A stretch of DNA of 64,000 nucleotides. It comes from Nitrosopumilus cobalaminigenes (GTDB lineage Archaea > Thermoproteota > Nitrososphaeria > Nitrososphaerales > Nitrosopumilaceae). The notes below the pieces were generated by a model. The model did not search any database. It saw only the letters and a list, made by a program, of their open reading frames with translations, and had not been told where the DNA came from. This document shows, piece by piece, positions 16,921-25,689 of the stretch. Position numbers and translations under genes: made by a program. Numbering within the stretch: the stretch's first letter is position 1; every line of letters begins with the position of its first letter. The stretch is taken from assembly GCF_013407145.1 (NCBI RefSeq), contig NZ_CP026993.1, forward strand, positions 558,001 to 622,000, in the 5' to 3' direction.

Positions 16921-17768
16921 CTCCTCAAGATTTTGTTGAACGTAGTGATTTAAGGGGGTTCCTTGCTTTAGGACGAGATTGGGGTGCAATTATTGCAACA
17001 ATTTTGTTTAGTGTTTGGGCAAATAATTTTTTTGTATATTTGGCATCTGTTTGGGTGATTGGAACTTTTCAATATGCTATTGGTGAGGTTTTGCTACATG
17101 AGGCATCTCACTATAATCTTTTCAAGAGTAAAAAAATAAATGAATTCTCAAAAATATTTTATGCATTCCCCTTTCTTGTTTTAATGTCTGCATATCGAAC
17201 AGAACATCGAGATCATCATTATAAAATGAATACCAAATTTGATCATATTGTTGGGGATTATGAAATTATAGGATTGAATAATCCTAAGAAAAATATGTTT
17301 TGGATATGGTTTATCAAACCTATAATTGGGTATAGTGGGTATTTCTTTCTCTATGATTTACGATACACAAAAATTGAAAAGAATCATCTACAACTTATCT
17401 TTTTTTGGATTGCGATAATTGGCATTTTTGCCTATTTTGATAGATTGGATATTCTACTTTACTATTGGATAATCCCACTTTTTTGGGTTTTTTCAACTCA
17501 ACGTTATTGGTCTGAAATTGCAAAACACTACAACACAAAAAACACTACTCGTTCTGATATTGGGTGGAAAAATCATATTTTTCATAATGCCGGATATCAT
17601 TTTACTCATCATAAATACCCCTCAATTCCATGGTACAAATTATCTCAAGCTCATAATGCCCTTTGTGCAGATTCAGTTGATATTTCTAGTGGATTTCTTG
17701 ATACATATAGAAAATTAACAGAAAATCTTAATTCTGAGAAAAAATCTTCTGATATAGATTCAGTATGA
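16917..17768 (+). CDS. membrane fatty-acid desaturase/hydroxylase family protein
   Basis: A 283-residue di-iron membrane enzyme. The three His boxes are LHEASHYN (HxxxH, residues about 61-65), HRDHHYKM (HxxHH, about 97-101) and GYHFTHHKYP (HxxHH, about 226-231). Hydrophobic helices lie between them. The family inserts double bonds or hydroxyl groups into acyl chains or isoprenoid rings using O2. The substrate in an ether-lipid archaeon is open; carotenoid/isoprenoid or an acyl side product are candidates. It overlaps both the YkgJ-type gene upstream and the TPR gene downstream by 4 bp. Confidence 0.88.
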   Translation: MTPQDFVERSDLRGFLALGRDWGAIIATILFSVWANNFFVYLASVWVIGTFQYAIGEVLLHEASHYNLFKSKKINEFSKIFYAFPFLVLMSAYRTEHRDHHYKMNTKFDHIVGDYEIIGLNNPKKNMFWIWFIKPIIGYSGYFFLYDLRYTKIEKNHLQLIFFWIAIIGIFAYFDRLDILLYYWIIPLFWVFSTQRYWSEIAKHYNTKNTTRSDIGWKNHIFHNAGYHFTHHKYPSIPWYKLSQAHNALCADSVDISSGFLDTYRKLTENLNSEKKSSDIDSV

Positions 17769-18484
17769 AAGATAGTGCCTCAAGTTTTTGGAAAAAACGT
17801 TCAGATAAACTAAAAAAAGAAAACCGATTCGAAGAATCAATTGAAGCATATGATAAATTTATTGAAAAAGATGACAAATACAAAAAGAAAGATTATTGGT
17901 ACAAAAAAGGTCGTGATTTTTTTGAAATTTTAAATTGGGATGAAGCAATAACTTGTTTTGAAAATGATCTTCAGCATAATGAAGTAACTTTTGATTCGTT
18001 GTTTTACAAAGGTGTTTCATTATACAAATTGGAAAAATATTTTGAAGCTATTGAATGCTTTAACAAAGCTTGGGAATCTAGGTGTGGTCTTTATATGAAA
18101 TATGTTGATCAAAGTAAAACTCTTACAAAATTTAAAGAATTTGAACAGGCAATTGAGTATGGAAATAAAGCTTCTCAGGTTGATCTTCCTCCTGGTGATT
18201 TCTGGTTAGTCAAAGGTGTTTGTCTTTACAAAATTGCAAAATATGATGAATCAAAACTGTGTTTTGATAATGGTTTAGAAGAAGATCCACAAAATTCTAC
18301 AATGCAGTATTTTCTGGCAAAATGTAATTTAAAATTAGAAAACCCTGATGAATGCATTTCAATATTAAAAAAATGTGCTAAAAATAATAAATCACTAAGC
18401 AAAATGTTAATGGTTGACGATGACTTTAATGAACTTAATAACAATCCTGACTTTGCAATATTTTTAGATAATCCTCTTCTTTGA
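17765..18484 (+). CDS. TPR-repeat protein
   Basis: A 239-residue soluble protein with about five tetratricopeptide repeats (KKENRFEESIEAYDKFIEKD; YKLEKYFEAIECFNKAWE; KFKEFEQAIEYGNKASQ; YKIAKYDESKLCFDNGLE; LENPDECISILKKCAK). It overlaps the desaturase stop by 4 bp and closes the three-gene operon. It is likely a protein-interaction scaffold. The partner is unknown. It has no signal peptide. Confidence 0.88.
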   Translation: MKDSASSFWKKRSDKLKKENRFEESIEAYDKFIEKDDKYKKKDYWYKKGRDFFEILNWDEAITCFENDLQHNEVTFDSLFYKGVSLYKLEKYFEAIECFNKAWESRCGLYMKYVDQSKTLTKFKEFEQAIEYGNKASQVDLPPGDFWLVKGVCLYKIAKYDESKLCFDNGLEEDPQNSTMQYFLAKCNLKLENPDECISILKKCAKNNKSLSKMLMVDDDFNELNNNPDFAIFLDNPLL

Positions 18485-18489
18485 TATTT

Positions 18490-19710
18490 TTATTCCCAAA
18501 TTAATTCTATTTCATCCCCAATTGAAATATCCTTAATTGTGTCCCAATACACTTGAGTAAAAATACCTCTTTTGATATTTGGTTCAATATTGATCTGTTT
18601 TTCTGTTTCATTTTGAATTAATTTAGCTTTTGGATTTTTAATTTTTAAATTACTAGAATAAGAAAAAATTAAATCAAATTTTTTTGCATTTATTAAAAAT
18701 TTATTATTAAATTCATTTTTTGCTGCCTCTGATGCATATGTGATAGTGAATTCCATATCTTCATTTTCAAAAACTGGATGTTCAAATTTAATAGTAAATT
18801 CTTTGATAAAATCTGTATCTACATTGATACTTTTTATTTGTAGTTCCACGTCATCATTAAATGCCTTGACATCTAGATCATAAAATGATTTTTTTACACT
18901 GGTAATAATCCCTGTGGTAATTTCATATATTGGATCTTCGAAATGATTTGTAATTTTATAGGTTCGTCTGTGAAAAATTCTATTATCTGAATCTTGTAAT
19001 CTTAATTCAAATTTTACATGTTCAAATGTAATTTTTTGATTTTGTTCTAGAGTTTTTTCATTAATGATGCTTTTTTCTATCAATCCTTTTTTAGGACTAC
19101 TTTTATTCCCGAATGATTCTCCGTGAGCAGAATAAATCAATATTTTTTGATCATGTTTTATTTCATAATCGTGTAGTGGATACAATATTTCTTTATATCT
19201 TAATGATACTTCAAGTAGACTTTCTGCCATTGTTGATGTCAACAAAATATGCCAATCATCTCCAACATCCATGGTTCTTCTTGCCAGAATAATTCCTTGA
19301 CCCCAAAAATTTAGGTTTCCTAAAATATCTTTCACAAGAAATACTGGCCCTACATGACAACCAATTCTTACTAAAATTTTATCAATCTTCGTTTTATTTT
19401 CATTATATTTTTTCAATTTTTTATGAAATTCTATGGCTAAATCTAATGGTTGTTCTAACCCATCTTTGAATCCGATTGCCATACCATCTCCTGTTGGCAA
19501 AACAAACATTTCATTTTCCTTTGTTTTTTTATACGTGTTACATTCTTGTATCATTTGATTTAATCCTTGAATTTTTGCTGTTTGTGTTTCAGTAGACATT
19601 ATTGGATCTGATAATCCTACGATATCTGTAAAGAAAAATGCTGCATGAACCAAATTATTTGGAATCTTCATACTATTTTGCCTGGTACTCTTGAATAAAA
19701 TTTCTTTCAT
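18490..19710 (-). CDS. class III nucleotidyl cyclase-like protein
   Basis: A 406-residue protein. Residues about 20-200 match the class III adenylate/guanylate cyclase homology domain: AFFFTDIVGLSD carries the first metal-binding Asp, LPTGDGMAIGF the second, VRIGCHVGPV the following strand, and NFWGQGIILARRTMDVG the family's Asn...Arg region. The C-terminal about 200 residues form two beta-rich segments, the second (FDLIFSYSSNLKIKNPKAKL) without a known family. No membrane segment or sensor domain is visible, so the C-terminal half may be the regulatory input. Activity (cAMP/cGMP) cannot be decided from sequence alone. Confidence 0.8.
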   Translation of the reverse strand: MKEILFKSTRQNSMKIPNNLVHAAFFFTDIVGLSDPIMSTETQTAKIQGLNQMIQECNTYKKTKENEMFVLPTGDGMAIGFKDGLEQPLDLAIEFHKKLKKYNENKTKIDKILVRIGCHVGPVFLVKDILGNLNFWGQGIILARRTMDVGDDWHILLTSTMAESLLEVSLRYKEILYPLHDYEIKHDQKILIYSAHGESFGNKSSPKKGLIEKSIINEKTLEQNQKITFEHVKFELRLQDSDNRIFHRRTYKITNHFEDPIYEITTGIITSVKKSFYDLDVKAFNDDVELQIKSINVDTDFIKEFTIKFEHPVFENEDMEFTITYASEAAKNEFNNKFLINAKKFDLIFSYSSNLKIKNPKAKLIQNETEKQINIEPNIKRGIFTQVYWDTIKDISIGDEIELIWE

Positions 19711-19718
19711 TTATTATC

Positions 19719-21698
19719 ATGTTTAAAAAAAGACTTTTCAACTATCTTATTTTCATATGTTTGATGGGTTACAAATTTTTTCTTTTGGGGATTTTATGCG
19801 TATTATTTGTTGGCGAACTAGTTGATTTTTCTTATGGACAATACAATAAGGAATTCTATGATGTAGTGGTAATTGGTGCTGGCATTTCTGGATTATCTGC
19901 TGCTGAATCACTACGTCAAATGGGATTGGATGTGGTTGTTCTTGAAGCTAGAGATCGTGTTGGTGGCAGGTTGTGGACTGATAATTCCACTGGTACTCCA
20001 TTAGATTTAGGAGCGTCTTGGATTCATGGAGTAAAATATAGTCCAATTTATGAACTGACTAAAAGACATGATATAGAAACTATTCCCACTTTAGATTATT
20101 CCCATAAGGAAGCGTTAATTTACTATGACTCCTCTGGCAATCCTCTTTCTGATGCAGATGAAAAAGCTCTTGATAATATGTATGAAGATTTTCTTAGATT
20201 TGCATATGAAAAATATGAATATCATTCAGACCATCCATTAAAAGAAAAACTTTTTGATCAATACGTTGAATATCCAAAAAATTCTGAAAAATCTATTCAG
20301 TATCTCTTAGACACATATATTCAATTAAATGATCTTGGTCATCTTGAAGATGAATTTAGACATCTGACAAATTTACATTTTGAACATGAATGGCCTGCAC
20401 CTATTAACAACACTAGTGCTCGACATCATAATACGTATCTGGGGTTTGCAGGCCATGAGGTAATTTTCCCTGGTGGGTATGATCAAATTACTGACAAACT
20501 TGCCGAACAATTAGATATCCGATTAAACCACATTGTATATTCTGTAGATTATAGTTCAAAAAATCCTGATTCATTAGTTTTCACTACTGCAAATTCTGTT
20601 TCTTCTGGGGAAGTTATTTTTAAATCTAGATATGTTATCAGTACTCTGCCTCTTGGGGTGATGAAAGATAGTGTGCAAAAAGACAATGTATCAAATTATG
20701 GTGATTTTCAATCCTCACCAATATTAGATACCGATGTTGGTAAAGTTACTTTTATTCCATCACTTCCAAATGAAAAAATAAAATCGATAGAAAAAATGGG
20801 AATGGGAGTAATGAATAAAGTGTATTTAGAATTTGAAAAACCTTTTTGGCCTGATGAACAATGGCTTTCATTTTTACATGAAGGTGACAATATAGGTAAA
20901 TGGGCAATTTTTCTTAATGTTCATAAGGTTCTAAAAGATTCAGGAAATGAAAATGCTCCTGCTATTTTAATGGCATTTAATTCTGCTCAATATGGCAAAG
21001 AAATTGAAAAAAAATCTCATGAAGAAATTAAACAAGAGGCAATTAAAGTACTTAATCAAGCGTATGGGACTGAATCCAATCCAATCTTGGTCAGTCATTT
21101 GATTTCAGACCCTCTGATTACAAAATGGGGTTCGGATCCTTTTTCTCGTGGATCTTATTCTTATCCCTCAATCCATTCTAGTCCTGCTGACTATGAACAA
21201 CTTGCAAAAAAAGTAGACGGAAAGTTATTTTTTGCTGGTGAGGCTACTACTCCTTCTTTCATGGGGGTAGTTGATGGTGCTTTTCTATCTGGTGTAAGAT
21301 CTGCTGAAGAAGTATATTTTGAATATCAATGGGATACAAAACACGTCAAAATTTTTTATGTTCTGTTGGGTATAACATCTGTTTTTGTTGTTGCGTGGAT
21401 TGCATTTCTTAAATATAGGCAACACAGGCAAATTGCTTTAGATTTATTGAATCGAAGTAAAGAAGTTGCATGGAAAACAAGTATTTTGGTAGTTTTTTCA
21501 ATGATTTTTGTTACGGTTGTATATCTTTGGGCTGATACCCAGGTGGGAATTATACCTGACATTTTTGATTATGCTACTGTTTTAGAAGATGATTGTATTA
21601 TTCTTTCTGAATTATTGAAAGTATTGCCTTATCTGGATCTTTCTCCTCAAGACGAAGAAGTTTACTATAACCAATTCAATAGGTGTTTGTATCAATGA
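19719..21698 (+). CDS. membrane-anchored FAD amine oxidase-like protein
   Basis: A 659-residue flavoprotein of the monoamine/polyamine oxidase family. An N-terminal hydrophobic segment (residues about 10-35) precedes the FAD-binding DVVVIGAGISGLSAAE motif and VLEARDRVGGRLWT. LDLGASWIHG and, near the end of the enzyme domain, KLFFAGEATTPSFMGVVDGA (second FAD contact) complete the signature. Two more membrane helices follow (about 546-564 and 586-607), then a short acidic tail. It would oxidise amines to aldehydes plus ammonia and H2O2. The membrane anchoring at both ends is unusual for the family. Confidence 0.9.
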   Translation: MFKKRLFNYLIFICLMGYKFFLLGILCVLFVGELVDFSYGQYNKEFYDVVVIGAGISGLSAAESLRQMGLDVVVLEARDRVGGRLWTDNSTGTPLDLGASWIHGVKYSPIYELTKRHDIETIPTLDYSHKEALIYYDSSGNPLSDADEKALDNMYEDFLRFAYEKYEYHSDHPLKEKLFDQYVEYPKNSEKSIQYLLDTYIQLNDLGHLEDEFRHLTNLHFEHEWPAPINNTSARHHNTYLGFAGHEVIFPGGYDQITDKLAEQLDIRLNHIVYSVDYSSKNPDSLVFTTANSVSSGEVIFKSRYVISTLPLGVMKDSVQKDNVSNYGDFQSSPILDTDVGKVTFIPSLPNEKIKSIEKMGMGVMNKVYLEFEKPFWPDEQWLSFLHEGDNIGKWAIFLNVHKVLKDSGNENAPAILMAFNSAQYGKEIEKKSHEEIKQEAIKVLNQAYGTESNPILVSHLISDPLITKWGSDPFSRGSYSYPSIHSSPADYEQLAKKVDGKLFFAGEATTPSFMGVVDGAFLSGVRSAEEVYFEYQWDTKHVKIFYVLLGITSVFVVAWIAFLKYRQHRQIALDLLNRSKEVAWKTSILVVFSMIFVTVVYLWADTQVGIIPDIFDYATVLEDDCIILSELLKVLPYLDLSPQDEEVYYNQFNRCLYQ

Positions 21699-22309
21699 CT
21701 TCTGAGAAAAAACTCACTATAGATGAATTACATGAAGAAATTTTGAGATTACATGAAATAGTTAAAACTAATCAAGAATCTATAAAAAAAATTGTTGAAA
21801 GTAATAATGCTTTATTGACAAAAGATTTACTCGCAAAACTTGAATCTTTGAATAACAAAAAGAAAACATATGATCCATATGATCAATTAACTGAATGGAG
21901 CCACAATGCTATTAATCAAATTAAAAAAGATATTTCTGAATCAATTGAAAATAATGATGCAAAAAAAGAGAAAAAAGCTCAAAGACAAGCAGACAATGTG
22001 GATAAACTACTCAACAAAGTTGTTGGATTGATTGAAAAAATAAAAAAGGATGATTTACTTATTGAGAAAGATAATCCTTTTTATCCTCCAAGCAAAACGT
22101 TTTCTCTTCGTCGAAAATACCGTGGTGCCAGAAATTCTCTCAGCTTATTGATGGCTGGTATTGGACTGATAGTTTTATCTAGTGGAGTTTGGGAAGCTAG
22201 TGGAGAATTGTTGAGTATACAAGGACGATTAATTCTTGGCATTTTGATGGTATCGATGACTGCGTGGCTGGAAAGACGTAAAGTTTTTGCGTTGTTTGGA
22301 CAAGAGTGA
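21695..22309 (+). CDS. coiled-coil membrane protein
   Basis: A 204-residue protein starting at the ATG that overlaps the amine oxidase stop (ATGA). About 130 residues of Lys/Glu-rich helix (LTIDELHEEILRLHEIVKTN; IKKDISESIENNDAKKEK) come first. Two membrane helices follow near the C-terminus (LSLLMAGIGLIVLSSGVW; LILGILMVSMTAWL). This suggests a cytoplasmic coiled-coil stalk anchored in the membrane. It is co-transcribed with the oxidase and with the following gene. No family is recognised. Confidence 0.75.
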   Translation: MTSEKKLTIDELHEEILRLHEIVKTNQESIKKIVESNNALLTKDLLAKLESLNNKKKTYDPYDQLTEWSHNAINQIKKDISESIENNDAKKEKKAQRQADNVDKLLNKVVGLIEKIKKDDLLIEKDNPFYPPSKTFSLRRKYRGARNSLSLLMAGIGLIVLSSGVWEASGELLSIQGRLILGILMVSMTAWLERRKVFALFGQE

Positions 22310-22315
22310 TATTAT

Positions 22316-23476
22316 ATGTTTGAGTCTATACGTGCTTTTTTCAGACCTCCTCTTGATGAAGAATACCTTTACACTGTTTCTGAATCATCAAATGATGCAG
22401 AATATGATAATTTTGACGAACTTGTTACAGCTTTTTATAAAGAAAATCGCCGTTTAACATACAAACTGTGTAAACCCATTGTTTCTCTGCATGATGATAT
22501 TTTTTATTGTGGTGTGGGAAAAATGCCTGGGAAATGGATTGCTAGTGCAATACAACACAAAGACAAATCTTTCTTGGTAGGAAAAAAACCTATCAAATCA
22601 CTTTCACTTGGTAGTAATATTTGGGATTCTAAAATTTACAGTAGACAGCAACATTTGGTTGAATCTTCCACTAGGCATTTAATGAGAAGGGAATTGGAAC
22701 ATTTTCTAGGTAATTGTAAGTACGCGTTAACCCATTATGAACAAATGGTGAGAATCTCAATTCCATATGATGAACAAATTATGATTTTTGTTAATGCTAA
22801 AAATGATATGATTGCTTCATGGAAATCACCTGTAATTGATATTGTCAATCATGTGAAAAATGGCAAATTAATCAAAGATAAAAATACCTTAAAACAAAAA
22901 ATATGTTTTGAATCTGATGAACAAATTTCAAAAGATGAAACTACTGACCAAATTTCTGGAATGATTTCTTTATGTCAAAATATAATGAACGATTTGGCCA
23001 CTGATCCTCAGAAAAAACATGTTTTCATTAAACGATTTTTTGATGTAAATGATGCTAATGATCTTGAAGATATTTTAGATGATACCTTCAATCCTGATAA
23101 ACACACTGATAAAGAATTTTTGAAAAAAGTTAGGTATGCATCAATTGTAAGTAAGGAATGTTATCCTCTAGCTCGGTATGTTAGAGACCAAGACAATATG
23201 ATATTGACAAGTTATGATGAATTAGAGCACTTGGTTGAGTCTGTCTCTAGACAAAGAATGAGGAGAAAAACTATTCAGTATTTTGGACCAGTCAAATTCA
23301 CATTTTCAGTATATGAAAAAATTGAACGACTAAGCATTCCTCTCAAGGATGATTATATTTTATTCTTAACCCTAGATCACGATTCTGAAAATCGTGAGAA
23401 TTTTATTCCCAATCATCTTGATGTTGTTTTTAAATTTCTTGAAAAATTTGATCCTAAAATTTTAAGAACAAATTAA
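22316..23476 (+). CDS. protein with two tandem DUF6659-like (roadblock-like?) domains
   Basis: A 386-residue protein. Two regions, about residues 50-190 and 265-375, align with each other and with the small proteins at 43212-43607 and 49157-49549 of this window. The shared core is a charged helix with an MRR/MRH-like stretch, then YE or RDK and an I/V-S-I/F-P strand: LMRRELEHFLG...YEQMVRISIPYDEQ and RMRRKTIQYFG...YEKIERLSIPLKDD. The link between them is helical and acidic. It is the third gene of the 19719-23476 operon, so it may be a regulatory adaptor of the membrane oxidase. That role is inference from position. Confidence 0.75.
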   Translation: MFESIRAFFRPPLDEEYLYTVSESSNDAEYDNFDELVTAFYKENRRLTYKLCKPIVSLHDDIFYCGVGKMPGKWIASAIQHKDKSFLVGKKPIKSLSLGSNIWDSKIYSRQQHLVESSTRHLMRRELEHFLGNCKYALTHYEQMVRISIPYDEQIMIFVNAKNDMIASWKSPVIDIVNHVKNGKLIKDKNTLKQKICFESDEQISKDETTDQISGMISLCQNIMNDLATDPQKKHVFIKRFFDVNDANDLEDILDDTFNPDKHTDKEFLKKVRYASIVSKECYPLARYVRDQDNMILTSYDELEHLVESVSRQRMRRKTIQYFGPVKFTFSVYEKIERLSIPLKDDYILFLTLDHDSENRENFIPNHLDVVFKFLEKFDPKILRTN

Positions 23477-23506
23477 TTTTTTTAAAATATGTGTTGTCTA
23501 AAATTT

Positions 23507-24328
23507 TTATAATTTTACCAATTTTCTAAATTGTTCATTACTATGTAATTTTTCAAAAATTGGCTCTTCTTTTGCCCACACTCGAATAATTTTTGGATTT
23601 TTAGCAATTGCTTGTTTTAATAATTCTAATGCTTCAGGATATTTTTTTAATGCTGCTTTACTACGTGATTTTGCATATATCACATTTACGTTTTCTTTAA
23701 ATTTTATCAAAATCTCATCAAAAACATCTAGCGCTTTTTCATGTTGATTTAATTCTGCTAACTGTACTCCTTTTTGGAAAAATGCATCTTGATTATTTGG
23801 ATATTTTTTACAAACATTTTGAAAACAATTCAAAGCTTCTTCATGTCTTTTCATTTTACCTAATACAATTCCTTTGTAAATCATAACATTTGGCTTTCTT
23901 GAATCCACCGAAATTGCTTTATCCAAAATAGATAAAGCTTCTTCATGTTCTTGTAATTTATCTAATAATACTCCTTTGTTAAACAGTGCTGATGCATTTT
24001 TTTGGTCTACTTCTATTGCTTTATCATAACATTCTGCTGCAGATTGAATGTTTCCATTTTCAGCCATTGAAATCCCTTTGTTATTCCATGCTTGGGAATC
24101 TTTTGGGTTAATCTCAATTACCATATCAAAACATGTGATTGCATCACTGTATTTTTTTATTTGATTTAATGCTAAACCCTTGTTAAACAATGCTGATGCA
24201 TTTTTTGATTCTTGTTTTAAGATTTTGTTAAATAATGATATGGCTCCTTTTGGTTGATTCTTTTCCATTAATGACATTGCATTATACATTAAATCTTCCA
24301 CATTTTCTTTTGACCCGAATAACCCCAT
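23507..24328 (-). CDS. TPR-repeat protein, seven repeats
   Basis: A 273-residue soluble protein with about seven tandem tetratricopeptide repeats of 34 residues (SLFNKILKQESKNASALFNK; CFDMVIEINPKDSQAWNNKG; CYDKAIEVDQKNASALFNKG; and others). The N-terminus MGLFGSKENV resembles the MGLF/MGFF start of several small soluble proteins of the window. A protein-binding scaffold is likely. The target is unknown. Confidence 0.9.
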   Translation of the reverse strand: MGLFGSKENVEDLMYNAMSLMEKNQPKGAISLFNKILKQESKNASALFNKGLALNQIKKYSDAITCFDMVIEINPKDSQAWNNKGISMAENGNIQSAAECYDKAIEVDQKNASALFNKGVLLDKLQEHEEALSILDKAISVDSRKPNVMIYKGIVLGKMKRHEEALNCFQNVCKKYPNNQDAFFQKGVQLAELNQHEKALDVFDEILIKFKENVNVIYAKSRSKAALKKYPEALELLKQAIAKNPKIIRVWAKEEPIFEKLHSNEQFRKLVKL

Positions 24329-24365
24329 AATTTCTCAAAAATTATATTGCTAATGAAAGTTTGGT

Positions 24366-24485
24366 TTATTCTAATGATTTGAATTTTTTAATTGCTTCTT
24401 TTGCCATATTTTCTTGTTCTTCTGCTGATGTGTTGGTAGGGTCTTCTGTAGCATATGCTTCTTTATTTTCCTCTTTCTTTTTCAT
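24366..24485 (-). CDS. small charged protein (39 aa)
   Basis: A short frame from the ATG at 24485 encodes 39 residues, MKKKEENKEAYATEDPTNTS and then a helix ENMAKEAIKKFKSLE. It lies on the same strand just upstream of the TPR gene, with a 37-bp gap. It is plausible as a real mini-protein but has no family support. Confidence 0.45.
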   Translation of the reverse strand: MKKKEENKEAYATEDPTNTSAEEQENMAKEAIKKFKSLE

Positions 24486-24568
24486 ACTTTTTTGATGTAA
24501 CAATTTTATAAAAATTTAATTTTCAAAATTTTTACTTATTAAGTATTAAACAAAGTTTTTCATTGATT

Positions 24569-25648
24569 ATGGAGATATACCATAATGTGCATCTACATTT
24601 TTTGCTTATTTTTTTAGTTGTAATGTTGATATTTCCATTTTATCTAAATCCTGTTTTTTCATCTACTGCAATCCATACTGAATCTGAAAAATGCTTTGAA
24701 TATGCTAAAAATCGCAATCCTGAAAGTACTCCGCATAAGCATTCTATAGATATACAATTAGTTCGAATTGGTAATGTTGATACTAAATCTGGCGCATTCG
24801 ATGCTGATTTTTGGATTTGGATAACTCCACTTGATAATGATGTTCTTTCTTTCCAAAATATGATATTATCTTCTGAAAAGAAACCATTGCCTCCTAGTAG
24901 TTGGTTGGATTTTCCAAATGCTGGAAACATCAAATTTTCTTCTGTTAAATTTACTGAAAGTCGAAATGAAATATTATTTAGAGTTACAGGAACTTTTTAT
25001 AGTCAATTTGATTTAAAGAATTTCCCGTTTGAAGTTTTAAAAATGAACATTTATGCTGAATCTGTGGATCGTAATATTTTTGATTTTGTTTTTGTTGAAG
25101 GAGAAAATTCAATCATTGAAACTGCAATAATGTCTGACATTTATGTTGATAATCCTCTTGCAACTATTACGGTTCATAATTATGATGATTATGATAGTGA
25201 GTATGCTCAGAGTGAACTCATTAGTTTATCTGATACTTTTTGTCGATTTACTGCAACTTATGTTGAAGAAAATAATTCTGCGGTCATTAAATATCTATTA
25301 CCATTATTTTTGATCACTGCACTTGGATTGATGCCTTTATGGATGGGAAAAGAATATGCTACACGTGTTGTTCTTTCCACTTTTCTTTTTGGTGGTTTGA
25401 TTGTATTCGTAAATTCTATACTTTCACAATTACCTGAAGTGTCTTATTTGACAATTTTTGATAAAATCTACATGACTGTTTATGCATTATTTACTCTCAG
25501 TATATCTTCATCTGTTATTCAACAGCGTATTTCAAGCTCTGATGAAAATTCTCCAAAAATTCAAAAAATTCGTAATTTTTCTCGTTTATTAATCCCAATT
25601 ATCGTCTTAATTGGAATCATTTCAATTGTTATTTTTAAAGATCTATAA
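24569..25648 (+). CDS. pentameric ligand-gated ion channel (Cys-loop/pro-loop family)
   Basis: A 359-residue membrane protein. A signal peptide-like N-terminus (about residues 1-35) leads into a beta-sandwich extracellular domain with FYSQFDLKNFPFEVLKMNIY, the family FDxxxFPFDxQ motif that lies in the Cys-/pro-loop region. Four membrane helices follow. The M1-M2 region is IKYLLPLFLITALGLMPLWM and then ATRVVLSTFLFGGLIVFVNS, with SQLPEVSYLTIFDKIYM leading into M3, closely the pattern of prokaryotic channels such as GLIC and ELIC. No Cys pair is present in the loop, as in prokaryotic members. Ligand and ion selectivity are unknown. I chose the ATG at 24569 over the TTG at 24563. Confidence 0.88.
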   Translation: MEIYHNVHLHFLLIFLVVMLIFPFYLNPVFSSTAIHTESEKCFEYAKNRNPESTPHKHSIDIQLVRIGNVDTKSGAFDADFWIWITPLDNDVLSFQNMILSSEKKPLPPSSWLDFPNAGNIKFSSVKFTESRNEILFRVTGTFYSQFDLKNFPFEVLKMNIYAESVDRNIFDFVFVEGENSIIETAIMSDIYVDNPLATITVHNYDDYDSEYAQSELISLSDTFCRFTATYVEENNSAVIKYLLPLFLITALGLMPLWMGKEYATRVVLSTFLFGGLIVFVNSILSQLPEVSYLTIFDKIYMTVYALFTLSISSSVIQQRISSSDENSPKIQKIRNFSRLLIPIIVLIGIISIVIFKDL

Positions 25649-25689
25649 TATGCGATATGTTTAATTTTATAAAAAAATGATTTAGTGTT

